Below, one piece after another: positions 26,322 through 34,002 of a DNA stretch of 64,000 nt. The translations under genes and the position numbers were made by a program. This DNA is from Gemmatimonadota bacterium (GTDB lineage: Bacteria > Gemmatimonadota > Gemmatimonadetes > Gemmatimonadales > Gemmatimonadaceae). The notes beneath the pieces were generated by a model. That model was not told the origin of the DNA. It did no database searches and worked only from the letters and a program-made list of their open reading frames with translations. The stretch covers positions 124,001 to 188,000 of the forward strand of contig JAPLKU010000003.1 of the NCBI GenBank assembly GCA_026387935.1, in the 5' to 3' direction. Positions within the stretch are counted from its first letter, which is position 1, and every line of letters begins with the position of its first letter.

Positions 26322-26344
26322 CTCTTGCCCTGGTCAGACGTTTA

Positions 26345-26593
26345 TCAAACGCCGAATCCCTTTGCCGACACTTTCGCCGCGAGCAACGAAAGAATCTCTC
26401 CGCCGCGCGCGTGGCGCCCCAGCTTCGACTTCTCAAATACCGGCGCGCCATCAAGCAGGACTTCGAACCGTCCACCGCCCGACGGCATCAATTCCAGCTC
26501 GGCTTCCGGATAGATCTCACGAATCGCGGCCGCCAGACCGGTGGCCCGGGATTCGTAGTGTCAAACAACGCAAAATTCGATTGAAATGCGCAT
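26345..26593 (-). CDS. Rdx (SelW-like) selenoprotein with CxxU redox motif
   Basis: 82-residue thioredoxin-fold Rdx-family protein decoded through an in-frame UGA (26561-26563, residue 11) as selenocysteine. The first strand MRISIEFCVVU carries the CxxU motif where relatives have CxxC or CxxU. After the UGA the family pattern continues: SRATGLAAAI, ELMPSGGGRFEVLLDG, VFEKSKLGRHARGGEIL. ATG 26593 has AGGA 5-6 bases upstream. The UGA is followed at 21 bases by a GGUCU apical loop on a GC-rich stem. Role: probable redox regulator of thiols. Upstream of pfkA, divergent from the M20 gene. Alternative: a CxxC gene with a nonsense mutation; the exact placement and hairpin argue against this. Confidence 0.85.
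26528..26546 (-). promoter_or_regulatory. Candidate bacterial SECIS hairpin
   Basis: On the minus strand, starting 14 bases after the UGA: stem GGCC-A-CC, loop GGUCU, stem GG-C-GGCC, giving six G-C pairs with one A-C mismatch. The five-base loop GGUCU, with the G and U needed for SelB contact, is the same as in the Escherichia coli fdhF element, and the distance (loop 22 bases after the UGA) is in the usual range. Confidence 0.7.
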
Positions 26594-26678
26594 AAATTCC
26601 TGGATGAGAGCTGCTGACTCAATATCGGCAGCGGACCGCCGATGGCGCCACCGAACCGAAGCGGGTAGCGTTCTTGCC

Positions 26679-28007
26679 ATGCGATCAACTCTCCGCTCCA
26701 TGCTGCCGCGCGCCATGGTGGCCGCGCTCCTCGCGACAACCCTCACTGCGCACGCCGCTCTCGCGCAGGATCCGATGCTCACCGAAATCGACCGGCGGGC
26801 CGCTGCGCTCGCCGACAAGGTCACGGCCTGGCGCCATGACATTCACCAGCATCCGGAACTCTCAGGCCAAGAAGTCCGCACTTCCAAGCTCGTCGCCGAC
26901 CACCTCAAGTCACTCGGCCTCGAAGTGCGCACCGAAGTCGGCGGCCACGGCGTGGTCGGGGTGCTGCGCGGCGGAAAGCCGGGCCCTGTCGTCGGTCTCC
27001 GTGCCGACATGGACGCCTTGCCGGTCGCCGAGCAGGTCAACGTGCCATTCAAGAGCACGGTGCGCACGGTCTACAACGGCGTCGAGACTGGCGTGATGCA
27101 CGCCTGCGGCCACGATATGCACACGGCGATGCTCATGGGCACCGCCGAGCTTCTCGCCGGAATGAAGGCGCAGTTCTCGGGAACGGTGGTCTTCCTCTTT
27201 CAACCATCCGAAGAGGCGCCTCCGGGCGGCGCTGGCCCGATGATCGCCGCCGGCGCGCTCGACAATCCGAAAGTTGAGGCCGTCTTCGGCATTCACGTCG
27301 GGACCGGGCTCCTCGGCAACGTCAGCACCCGCAGCGGAAGCACCTCGGCCGCATCCGATCAGTTCAGCATTGTCGTGCATGGCAAGCAGACCCATGGCGC
27401 GCGTCCTTGGGCCGGCGTCGATCCGATTGTGGTGGGCGCGCAGATTGTCATGGCGTCACAGACGATCGTCAGCCGGCAGATCGACATCACGTCTGGTCCC
27501 GCCGTGCTCACCTTCGGCGCGTTTCAAGGCGGGCTGCGCGAGAATATCATCCCCGACTCCGTGTGGATGATCGGCACGATTCGCACGTACGACGAAGCCG
27601 TCCGTACGGCAATTCACGAGAAGTTGAAACGGACTGCCCAGGACATCGCGCATTCTGCCGGCGCGACCGTGGAGGTCGTCATCACCCGCGGCTACGATGT
27701 CTCGATGAACGACGACCTGCTCGCCCAACGCATGTCGCCCGTACTGCAGCGCGTGGCGGGCAAGGAGAAGTTCGCGCTCACAAAGCCCGGCGCGGCCGGC
27801 GAAGATTTTGGCAAGTTCGCCGCCAAGGCGACCAATGGCGGTTTGTTCGTGAACCTCTCCGTCACGCCGGCAGCCGTTGACCTCAAAACCGCCGCGAGCA
27901 ATCACTCGCCACTTTTTGTCGGCGATGACTCCGCACTGCCGATCGGCGTGCGTATGATGTCAAATATGGCGGTGGAATATCTGCGCTCAGGGCGAATGAC
28001 GCCCTGA
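26679..28007 (+). CDS. Exported M20 amidohydrolase
   Basis: 442 residues with signal peptide (MRSTLRSMLPRAMVAALLATT..., cleavage near ALAQ). M20D metallohydrolase of the IAA-amino-acid hydrolase/hippuricase type, removing an acyl or indolyl group from amino acids or acting on N-acylated peptides. Visible motifs: HDIHQHPELS, LRADMDALPV, HACGHDMHTAML (metal ligands), QPSEEAPPGGAGPMI (catalytic Glu pair) and the dimerisation domain after it. ATG 26679 is chosen for the signal peptide; the in-frame ATG at 26586 would overlap the Rdx gene. Convergent with the SGNH hydrolase, 4 bp between stops. Confidence 0.92.
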   Translation: MRSTLRSMLPRAMVAALLATTLTAHAALAQDPMLTEIDRRAAALADKVTAWRHDIHQHPELSGQEVRTSKLVADHLKSLGLEVRTEVGGHGVVGVLRGGKPGPVVGLRADMDALPVAEQVNVPFKSTVRTVYNGVETGVMHACGHDMHTAMLMGTAELLAGMKAQFSGTVVFLFQPSEEAPPGGAGPMIAAGALDNPKVEAVFGIHVGTGLLGNVSTRSGSTSAASDQFSIVVHGKQTHGARPWAGVDPIVVGAQIVMASQTIVSRQIDITSGPAVLTFGAFQGGLRENIIPDSVWMIGTIRTYDEAVRTAIHEKLKRTAQDIAHSAGATVEVVITRGYDVSMNDDLLAQRMSPVLQRVAGKEKFALTKPGAAGEDFGKFAAKATNGGLFVNLSVTPAAVDLKTAASNHSPLFVGDDSALPIGVRMMSNMAVEYLRSGRMTP

Positions 28008-28011
28008 GGCT

Positions 28012-28680
28012 CTAGCGCACTCCCAACGCCGCGCGCGCGGCTGGCAGGGCCAGTGCGGCCCACTCGGTGTACTGCGCACCCGACGGGTGCAGTCCATCGG
28101 ACGCGGCCCACCCGTCGCGCATCGCGCGCGAGGCGGGCGTAACGTCCACCCACTTCGCGCCGGCGCGCTCGGACTCTTCACGTGCGATCGCGTTGAACTG
28201 ATCGATCTCGCGGCCGATCTTCGCACGGTCACGTCCCTGCGCAAAGGGCATCACGCCCCAGTCGGGAATCGAGAGCACGATCACCCGCGCCGACCTTCCA
28301 CCCGCGTAGCCAATCGCCTCGTCGAGCAACGTACGGAACTGCGTACGATACTCCTCCGCCGGTCTCGCACGGTACTGGTTGTTCACGCCGATGAGCAGCG
28401 ACACGAGTGCGTACGTCCCCTGCACGGCCGCCGTCTCGATTCCCGCGCCAAGTTCGTCCGTCGTCCACCCGGTCTTCGCGATGATCAGCGGATCACCGAC
28501 GTCCACGCCGGCAGCACGCAGCGATTTCGCCAACTGCACCGGCCAGCGCGACGCGGAATCCACCTTCTCGCCAATCGTGTAGCTGTCGCCAAGCGCGAGG
28601 TAGGTTTGGGCGGCAATCGGAGAGGGGCTCATGGATTTGACGAGGACCAGAGAGAGTGCCGCAGCAGCGACCAGCTTCAT
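28012..28680 (-). CDS. Exported SGNH/GDSL hydrolase
   Basis: 222-residue esterase-fold protein with signal peptide (residues 1-24). Block I is LALGDSYTIGE with the nucleophilic Ser; block III is reduced to GVNNQY; block V is SDGLHPSGAQY with catalytic Asp and His. Likely a lipase, esterase or deacetylase in the periplasm. Starts in the stop of the preceding lipoprotein gene (ATGA overlap). ATG 28680 is chosen for the signal peptide and the overlap. Confidence 0.9.
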   Translation of the reverse strand: MKLVAAAALSLVLVKSMSPSPIAAQTYLALGDSYTIGEKVDSASRWPVQLAKSLRAAGVDVGDPLIIAKTGWTTDELGAGIETAAVQGTYALVSLLIGVNNQYRARPAEEYRTQFRTLLDEAIGYAGGRSARVIVLSIPDWGVMPFAQGRDRAKIGREIDQFNAIAREESERAGAKWVDVTPASRAMRDGWAASDGLHPSGAQYTEWAALALPAARAALGVR

Positions 28681-28931
28681 TTGACCACCGAAACGTTTGT
28701 CACCGCCGCCATTCGTGCGATCGTCGTGTCCTGCTTGGCGATCACCACACGCAGTGAATCGATGGACGACTGCAGAAGGCTCAGGTTCGCCCGAATGTCG
28801 CCAACAGCATCCGCCGCCTGATTGAGCTGCTCGTTGAGGTACGCCGCCTGCCGCGGATTGCTGCAGCCGCCGGCGAGCAGGACGATGGCGCTCAGTGCAA
28901 GCGTGCGCTGAACTCGATTGGACTTTCGCAT
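28677..28931 (-). CDS. Small lipoprotein with coiled coil
   Basis: 84 residues. The signal peptide ends in a lipobox (LLAGGC), so Cys22 is expected to be lipidated. The rest is a helix with heptads (YLNEQLNQAADAVGDIRANLSLLQSSIDSL is too long to be anything but coiled coil), resembling Lpp-type or YgdR-like small lipoproteins. Overlaps the SGNH hydrolase start by 4 bp, so the two are co-translated. Function unknown; it may tether the hydrolase. Confidence 0.75.
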   Translation of the reverse strand: MRKSNRVQRTLALSAIVLLAGGCSNPRQAAYLNEQLNQAADAVGDIRANLSLLQSSIDSLRVVIAKQDTTIARMAAVTNVSVVK

Positions 28932-29040
28932 GAGAACTCCGATGGTGACGTGCAACGGAATGATGGCGGCCGCGCATTCATGATACCAAAGCCGGCCGCG
29001 CACGAACGTACTTCGCGCGCATCCACTTCGGGAGTCAACG

Positions 29041-29475
29041 ATGCGCGCACCACCCCGCCGCCGCGGAACCATGCTGGTTGAACTTGCCCTCACGCTCGTC
29101 ATCATCGGCATCATCACCGCTGCGGCCGTGCCGAGCGCACGCGCCACGATAGACCGATTGAACCGAAAACACGCCACCCGCGACGTCGTGCTCGGACTCT
29201 GGGCCGCGCGCAACTCGGCAACTCTACGCGGCGAATACGTCAGCTATGTCGTGGACGCGACCCACGGTCGCGTCCGCGCCATCAGCGGAAACGACACGCT
29301 CTTCTTTCGCGACCTGGCCGCGCGCCACGGTGTGAAGCTCGACGTCACGCGCGACTCGATCACCTACGCGCCAACGGGAATCGGCTACGGCGCGGCAAAC
29401 ACCAGGATCATTGTGTCACGTGGTGGCCGCTCTGACACGATTACTACGTCCCGAATGGGCCGCGTGTCGTTTTGA
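29041..29475 (+). CDS. Pseudopilin (GspH/FimT-like)
   Basis: 144 residues. A short basic leader is followed by a class III signal: Gly, then TMLVEL with the conserved Glu at +5 of the mature protein, and a hydrophobic helix (LALTLVIIGIITAAAVPSA). The C-terminal part fits the GspH/FimT beta-rich domain. Cleaved by a prepilin peptidase not found here. GGGAG lies about 7 bases upstream of ATG 29041. It stands alone, with no other pilus or type II secretion genes near; the leader is unusual for lacking the common Phe at +1. Confidence 0.82.
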   Translation: MRAPPRRRGTMLVELALTLVIIGIITAAAVPSARATIDRLNRKHATRDVVLGLWAARNSATLRGEYVSYVVDATHGRVRAISGNDTLFFRDLAARHGVKLDVTRDSITYAPTGIGYGAANTRIIVSRGGRSDTITTSRMGRVSF

Positions 29476-29574
29476 GTGGGTCGTGGGCCGGCGGTAGTTG
29501 CCGTTCACGCGGTCCCCGGGACGCCGTACCCGGGACTTGCGTTTGTCATAACCCACTACTCGCGACTCACTACC

Positions 29575-30891
29575 TCACGTCCCGAAATCGTACCCCGCCA
29601 CGCTCACGCGTGGAATCGGCTTCCCCATCATCCGCTCGATCGTCCGCACCATCCCGATCTCGTCCGCCGACATCAGCGTGAACGCATCACCCGTCTTCGC
29701 CGCGCGCCCCGTCCGCCCAATGCGGTGGATGTAGTCCTCCGCCTGCTGCGGCACGTCGAAATTGATCACGTGCGAGATGTGCGAAATGTCGAGTCCGCGC
29801 TGCGCGATGTCCGTGGCAACGAGCACTTTCGTTGTCCCCTTCTTGAACGCCGCGAGCGCCGCCGTGCGCTGCCCTTGCGTCTTGTCCGCATGCATCGCGT
29901 CGGACGCGATCCCTTCCTTCGCCAGATGCTTGACCACCTTGTCCGCGCCATGCTTCGTGCGCGTGAACACAAGCACCGATTCCATCTTGTGCTCCTTCAT
30001 CAGCAGCGCGAGCAGCGCGCTCTTCTTTTCCTTCGGGCAGGGGTAGACGAAATGACTCACCGTCGTTGCCGCCGCTGAGCGACGTCCCACCTGCAGCACC
30101 ACCGGCTTGCGCAGATACTTGCGCGCGAGCGCCTCGACTTCGGGCGGCATCGTCGCACTGAACAACAGCGTCTGCCGATACTTGTCGAGCTGTGCGACGA
30201 TCTTGTTGATCTGCGGCGCAAATCCCATGTCGAGCATACGATCGGCTTCGTCGAGCACGAGGACTTCGAGCTCGTCAAACACGACATTTTGCTTCTCGAG
30301 ATGATCAATCAGCCGTCCCGGCGTCGCCACGACGACATCCACGCCGCCCCGCAGCGCCTTCACCTGCGGCTCGTACCCCACGCCACCGTACACGCTGATC
30401 ACCTGCAGGCCGCTGTGGCGACCGTATTTCCTGAAACTCTCCTCCACCTGCACGCACAGTTCGCGTGTTGGCGTCAGAATCAGCGCGCGCGTGCGCTTCG
30501 GCCCGCCCGTCAGGCGCTCAATGATCGGAATCGTGAACGCGGCCGTCTTGCCGGTGCCCGTCATCGCCAGGCCCATCAGATCGCGGCCCTTCATGGCCAG
30601 CGGCACCGCCTGCGCCTGAATCGGCGTCGGGCGCGTGTAGCCGGCGTCTGTCAGCGCCCGAAGCATCTGCTCGGAGAGCCCCAAGTCCGCGAACGTGACG
30701 TCAACCGTCGCCGCCTCGGCTGCGGCAAGCGCCGCGCTCGGGGTGTCCGACGGAGCAAGCCCCGCTGCTTCGTCGGCCGTTTCAGGATCCGCGAGAATCG
30801 CCTCGATCACCGGCTCTGCTTCAGGCGTCTCTGCCTCTTCGGCGGGTTTCGCCGGTCCTGTGCGGCGTCCGCCGCGTCCACCACGTCTCAT
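29575..30891 (-). CDS. DEAD-box RNA helicase, RhlE-like
   Basis: 438-residue ATP-dependent RNA helicase. The N-terminal about 65 residues are an acidic Ala/Glu-rich extension. The core has Q motif (GYTRPTPIQ), Walker A (AMTGTGKT), PTRELCVQ, DEAD, SAT, ATDIAQRGLD and HRIGRTGR in order. Length and lack of a long basic tail fit RhlE. ATG 30891 (MRRGG) is taken; a GTG six bases upstream is possible. Role: RNA unwinding, often in ribosome assembly or cold response. Ends about 100 bp before the pseudopilin stop. Confidence 0.94.
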   Translation of the reverse strand: MRRGGRGGRRTGPAKPAEEAETPEAEPVIEAILADPETADEAAGLAPSDTPSAALAAAEAATVDVTFADLGLSEQMLRALTDAGYTRPTPIQAQAVPLAMKGRDLMGLAMTGTGKTAAFTIPIIERLTGGPKRTRALILTPTRELCVQVEESFRKYGRHSGLQVISVYGGVGYEPQVKALRGGVDVVVATPGRLIDHLEKQNVVFDELEVLVLDEADRMLDMGFAPQINKIVAQLDKYRQTLLFSATMPPEVEALARKYLRKPVVLQVGRRSAAATTVSHFVYPCPKEKKSALLALLMKEHKMESVLVFTRTKHGADKVVKHLAKEGIASDAMHADKTQGQRTAALAAFKKGTTKVLVATDIAQRGLDISHISHVINFDVPQQAEDYIHRIGRTGRAAKTGDAFTLMSADEIGMVRTIERMMGKPIPRVSVAGYDFGT

Positions 30892-30906
30892 CAGCACCCG
30901 TGCAAG

Positions 30907-31785
30907 TTACCCGGCGGAGCCAAGGAACTCTACGAGCAGGGCGTTCGTGCGCTCGGGAACCTCCTCCATCACCACATGCCCGGCGTCCTCGATCCATAGA
31001 ATCCGGCCATGCGGCAGCCGTTCCACCTGCTGCTGGGCCATCCCGGGCTTCACGGTCCGATCCTCGGTGCCGAAGATCACGAGCGTCTCGACCGTCATCG
31101 CCGCCAACTCGGCCGCCGTCAGCGGATTCCAGGAGAACTCGCGCAGCATCTGCACCTGCGCGCGCACCACGGCCGGAAACTGCGTCGGCGCCCAGTACTC
31201 ATCCACGTCGCGCTCGGTGAACCAGCTGAGCTTCCCCTGCACACGGCGCTGTACGACTTCCACCATCTGCCGCGTCACCAGCGACGTCGCCAAATCGCCA
31301 AGCCTTTCGGGAATGAACGGTGCGAACGCACGCGCCGGTGTCACTTCACCGAATCCCACCGGGCCAAAGAGCACCAGCTTCGTCGCGCGTCCACGCATCG
31401 CCAACTCAAACCCGATGCGCCCGCCGAGCGATTGTGCAAGAATCGGCGCCGGGCCTACTTCCAACGTGTCGAGCAGCATTTCAAGCCGGCTTGCGAACTT
31501 GTCGAGCGTGTACTCGCCCCTCGTCGTTGGCGCGTCCGAGAGCCCGTGGCCTGTCAGATCAGGCGCGATGGCGCGATAGCCCGCCGCGGCGAGTGCGCCG
31601 AGCGTGTGACGCCAGAGATAGGCCGACACTGCCCAGCCATGAATGAGCAGCACCGGTTTTCCATCCGGCGCGCCCGCCTCGACCACGCGGATCGACGTGC
31701 CGTCCGCCAGCGCCACACGGCGCGCCGAAAGCCCCGGCCAACCGGTGGGAAACCATTCCGCTGGCAGAAGTCTGGTCGCTGGCAC
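30907..31785 (-). CDS. Alpha/beta hydrolase
   Basis: 292 residues, no signal peptide. Catalytic triad visible: oxyanion HGWAV, nucleophile LAQSLGGRIG (Ser), acid GTEDRTVKPG, His in DAGHVVMEE. Typical of small-molecule esterases/hydrolases of the MhpC type. Stop lies 15 bp before the start of the DEAD-box gene on the same strand, so they may be co-transcribed. Substrate unknown. Confidence 0.9.
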   Translation of the reverse strand: MPATRLLPAEWFPTGWPGLSARRVALADGTSIRVVEAGAPDGKPVLLIHGWAVSAYLWRHTLGALAAAGYRAIAPDLTGHGLSDAPTTRGEYTLDKFASRLEMLLDTLEVGPAPILAQSLGGRIGFELAMRGRATKLVLFGPVGFGEVTPARAFAPFIPERLGDLATSLVTRQMVEVVQRRVQGKLSWFTERDVDEYWAPTQFPAVVRAQVQMLREFSWNPLTAAELAAMTVETLVIFGTEDRTVKPGMAQQQVERLPHGRILWIEDAGHVVMEEVPERTNALLVEFLGSAG

Positions 31786-31828
31786 TGTTGCTTCGCGGTG
31801 TATTTACGTCCGGCTCGAGTGGCCGCGG

Positions 31829-32989
31829 CTACCGCAGATTGATCGCGCGCCCCGAGTACCTGGCGATGAGCCCAATCCGGAACGTCGCATCGGTCCAGCG
31901 CTCGTCACCGGCGTGCGAGGGCTCGAGTGGATAGCTCGCCCAGCACCACGGATTCGAGCTGCGTGGCATCGACAATCCTTTGTGGGGATGCCAGACGCCA
32001 TCGCGGCCACAATCATCGATGAACCGCTCGTGCATCTTGAGCCAGTTCTCGTTACGGCGCAGGAACCCGAGCCGTGCCACGAGTTCCAGCCAGGCCAACG
32101 CCGCCGGCACATCGGCCTCGACGGCGTTGCGATGCGGCAGCATGTCGCCAAGCACGAATAGCGGGACCGGCACCATGCGCTTGCCGACCAGCTGCACCTG
32201 CTCCTGACGGGGCAGCGGGCGCATCAACCAGCGATAAAGCGCTTCCATCTCTTCGTAGTGCTCGTTCCGGAAGAGCGGCATGTGCGCCAGCATCGCCAGC
32301 GCCGACACCGAAGGCGGATGCGCCTCCGCGGCAAGTACCTGACGGTTGCCGATGCGAATCCACGGTTTTTCCGCGAGTGGTGACTTGAGGAAATTGAAAA
32401 TCTTCTCAAGGACACGATTGGCGACGCCGCGCAAACGCGGATCGGACTCGAATCCCGCTTGAGCGAGCGCAGCCGCGGCGGCTTCACGCAGCGTCTGTCT
32501 GGCGCTGATGATCGCGGCCGCGTCGGGCTTCTTGGCGAGCGCAGGACCGAACTCAAAGAGCAGCGCGGGATCGTTGTCTTCGGCGAGCAGCCGGAACAGA
32601 ATCCGGCGCGCGTGATAGATCGAGGGCGATTCCTTGTCCCATCCGTATTCCGCCAGCCGACGCACGGCGTGCACCGTGCCCACGCCCTCGAACTCATCGC
32701 CTCGATGTGATGGAAGGGCAAGCATCGAGTTGTTCCACACGCCATCCGTGGACTGCTGCACAGCAAGTCGAAGCGCCGGCTCAAATGCGTACGGCAGATG
32801 GCTCAATCCCGATCCGACTCCGGCCGAAAGCCCCGCAACGTCAACGGCTGCGCGGTATTTGATTGGCGGTGCCGCGTGGTCGAGCAGCCATCCGATGGGA
32901 AATTCCAACGTCGCCAACGGGGGTGGCGGCGAAGGAAAGACGGAGACCGTTGGCGCCGGCGGGATCAGCAGGGCTGGGTTAGCTGACAT
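31829..32989 (-). CDS. Alpha/alpha-toroid (prenyltransferase/terpene-cyclase-like) protein
   Basis: 386 residues, no signal peptide. Opens with WLLDHAAPPIKYRAAVD, a motif of a family of hypothetical proteins with an alpha/alpha-toroid fold, followed by repeated helices such as DGVWNNSM, RLAEYGWD and WHPHKGLSMPRSSNPWCW. No DXDD or QW catalytic pattern of true cyclases, so catalytic activity is doubtful. A proline-rich leader precedes the domain. Divergent from the next hydrolase over a short AT-rich spacer. Confidence 0.68.
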   Translation of the reverse strand: MSANPALLIPPAPTVSVFPSPPPPLATLEFPIGWLLDHAAPPIKYRAAVDVAGLSAGVGSGLSHLPYAFEPALRLAVQQSTDGVWNNSMLALPSHRGDEFEGVGTVHAVRRLAEYGWDKESPSIYHARRILFRLLAEDNDPALLFEFGPALAKKPDAAAIISARQTLREAAAAALAQAGFESDPRLRGVANRVLEKIFNFLKSPLAEKPWIRIGNRQVLAAEAHPPSVSALAMLAHMPLFRNEHYEEMEALYRWLMRPLPRQEQVQLVGKRMVPVPLFVLGDMLPHRNAVEADVPAALAWLELVARLGFLRRNENWLKMHERFIDDCGRDGVWHPHKGLSMPRSSNPWCWASYPLEPSHAGDERWTDATFRIGLIARYSGRAINLR

Positions 32990-33033
32990 ATAACTCGTTG
33001 AATAACAATAGTTTATGACACTTGCTTAGTAGT
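32990..33033. promoter_or_regulatory. AT-rich spacer with divergent promoters
   Basis: 44 bp, far richer in A and T than anything around it (words TATAACTCG, TTGAATAACAATAG, TTATGACAC). It separates two divergent genes and must hold promoter elements of both; clear -35/-10 pairs cannot be assigned. Confidence 0.45.
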
Positions 33034-34002
33034 ATGGCTTCGGCGGATGGAACGATACAACTTTTATCCAGTTTCGCTAGTGCGTTTTTGGGCCACTGGA
33101 GTGACTCGCGACCGCACGCGGAGCCCCTTACGGTGCTTGTGCGGGTACCCGCACCCCGCGAGTTCGCGCCGATGCGCGGCGAATTCATGGATGTCGGCGG
33201 CACCAGGCTCTACTACTTCGCCGCTGGCACGCGGGGCGGCGGAGATCCCGTCGTTTTTCTCCACGGATTTCCCGGATCATCGCACGGCTGGCGTGAACTC
33301 ACGCCGCTGATGCCCGATGGACGCCGCCTTGTCGTCGTCGATCTCATGGGATGCGGCCGCAGCGACGGGCCGGGCGGCACATTCGCGCGCAACGGTACCA
33401 TCGACGAGCATGCGGGCCTCATTCGCCGCCTGATGGACGATCTGAACATTCCGCGCGCGGCCATCGTCGGCCACTCACTTGGCGGCGTCATCGCGCAGTC
33501 CATCGCGGTGCATCATCCGGACCGCATCTCCGCGCTCGCACTCCTCAGCACACCCACCTTCGATGCATGGCCGCGCACCCTGGCGCGGCTCGCGCGCACC
33601 GTTCGGCCGCTCGCGGGAATTCTTGGCGCACCAGTTCTCGCGAGCTTCGTGCATGGCTCCGCGATTCGCGGCTACACCGATCGCGATAGCGGACGCCGGT
33701 CACTCGACCAGACACTCGTCGCCTATCCGTCGCGGCTCGGAACGCCTACGCTCCTCGCCCATTTGAGTGCCCTGCGCGATCCCGGGATTGCGGCACTTGG
33801 TGCGCGGCTCGGAACGATCCGCGTTCCGACGGCGGTGATCTGGGGCGCCGATGATCCGTTTCTTCCGGCCTCACTCGGCGAACGCATCACGGCGGCGATT
33901 CCGAATGCGACGCTCGGCGTAATTCCCGGCGCACGTCATTTCGTGGCCGAAGATGCGCCTGAGCAGTGCGCGACAATCATCGGCCATCTGCTTAACCGCT
34001 AA
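33034..34002 (+). CDS. Alpha/beta hydrolase
   Basis: 322 residues. Oxyanion HGFPGSSHGW, nucleophile VGHSLGGVIAQ (Ser), acid WGADDPFLPA, His in PGARHFVAED. The N-terminal 55 residues are an unrelated leader, possibly a weak signal segment. ATG 33034 is preferred over TTG 33022. Stop overlaps the stop of the convergent kinase gene. Fits MhpC/epoxide-hydrolase-like esterases; substrate unknown. Confidence 0.88.
   Translation: MASADGTIQLLSSFASAFLGHWSDSRPHAEPLTVLVRVPAPREFAPMRGEFMDVGGTRLYYFAAGTRGGGDPVVFLHGFPGSSHGWRELTPLMPDGRRLVVVDLMGCGRSDGPGGTFARNGTIDEHAGLIRRLMDDLNIPRAAIVGHSLGGVIAQSIAVHHPDRISALALLSTPTFDAWPRTLARLARTVRPLAGILGAPVLASFVHGSAIRGYTDRDSGRRSLDQTLVAYPSRLGTPTLLAHLSALRDPGIAALGARLGTIRVPTAVIWGADDPFLPASLGERITAAIPNATLGVIPGARHFVAEDAPEQCATIIGHLLNR

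Noticed and set aside
26345..26593. Rdx gene as a plain nonsense pseudogene
   Set aside because: The only lesion is a UGA at the exact redox position followed by a SECIS-like hairpin; the rest of the gene, start signal and stop are intact. Kept as an alternative only.
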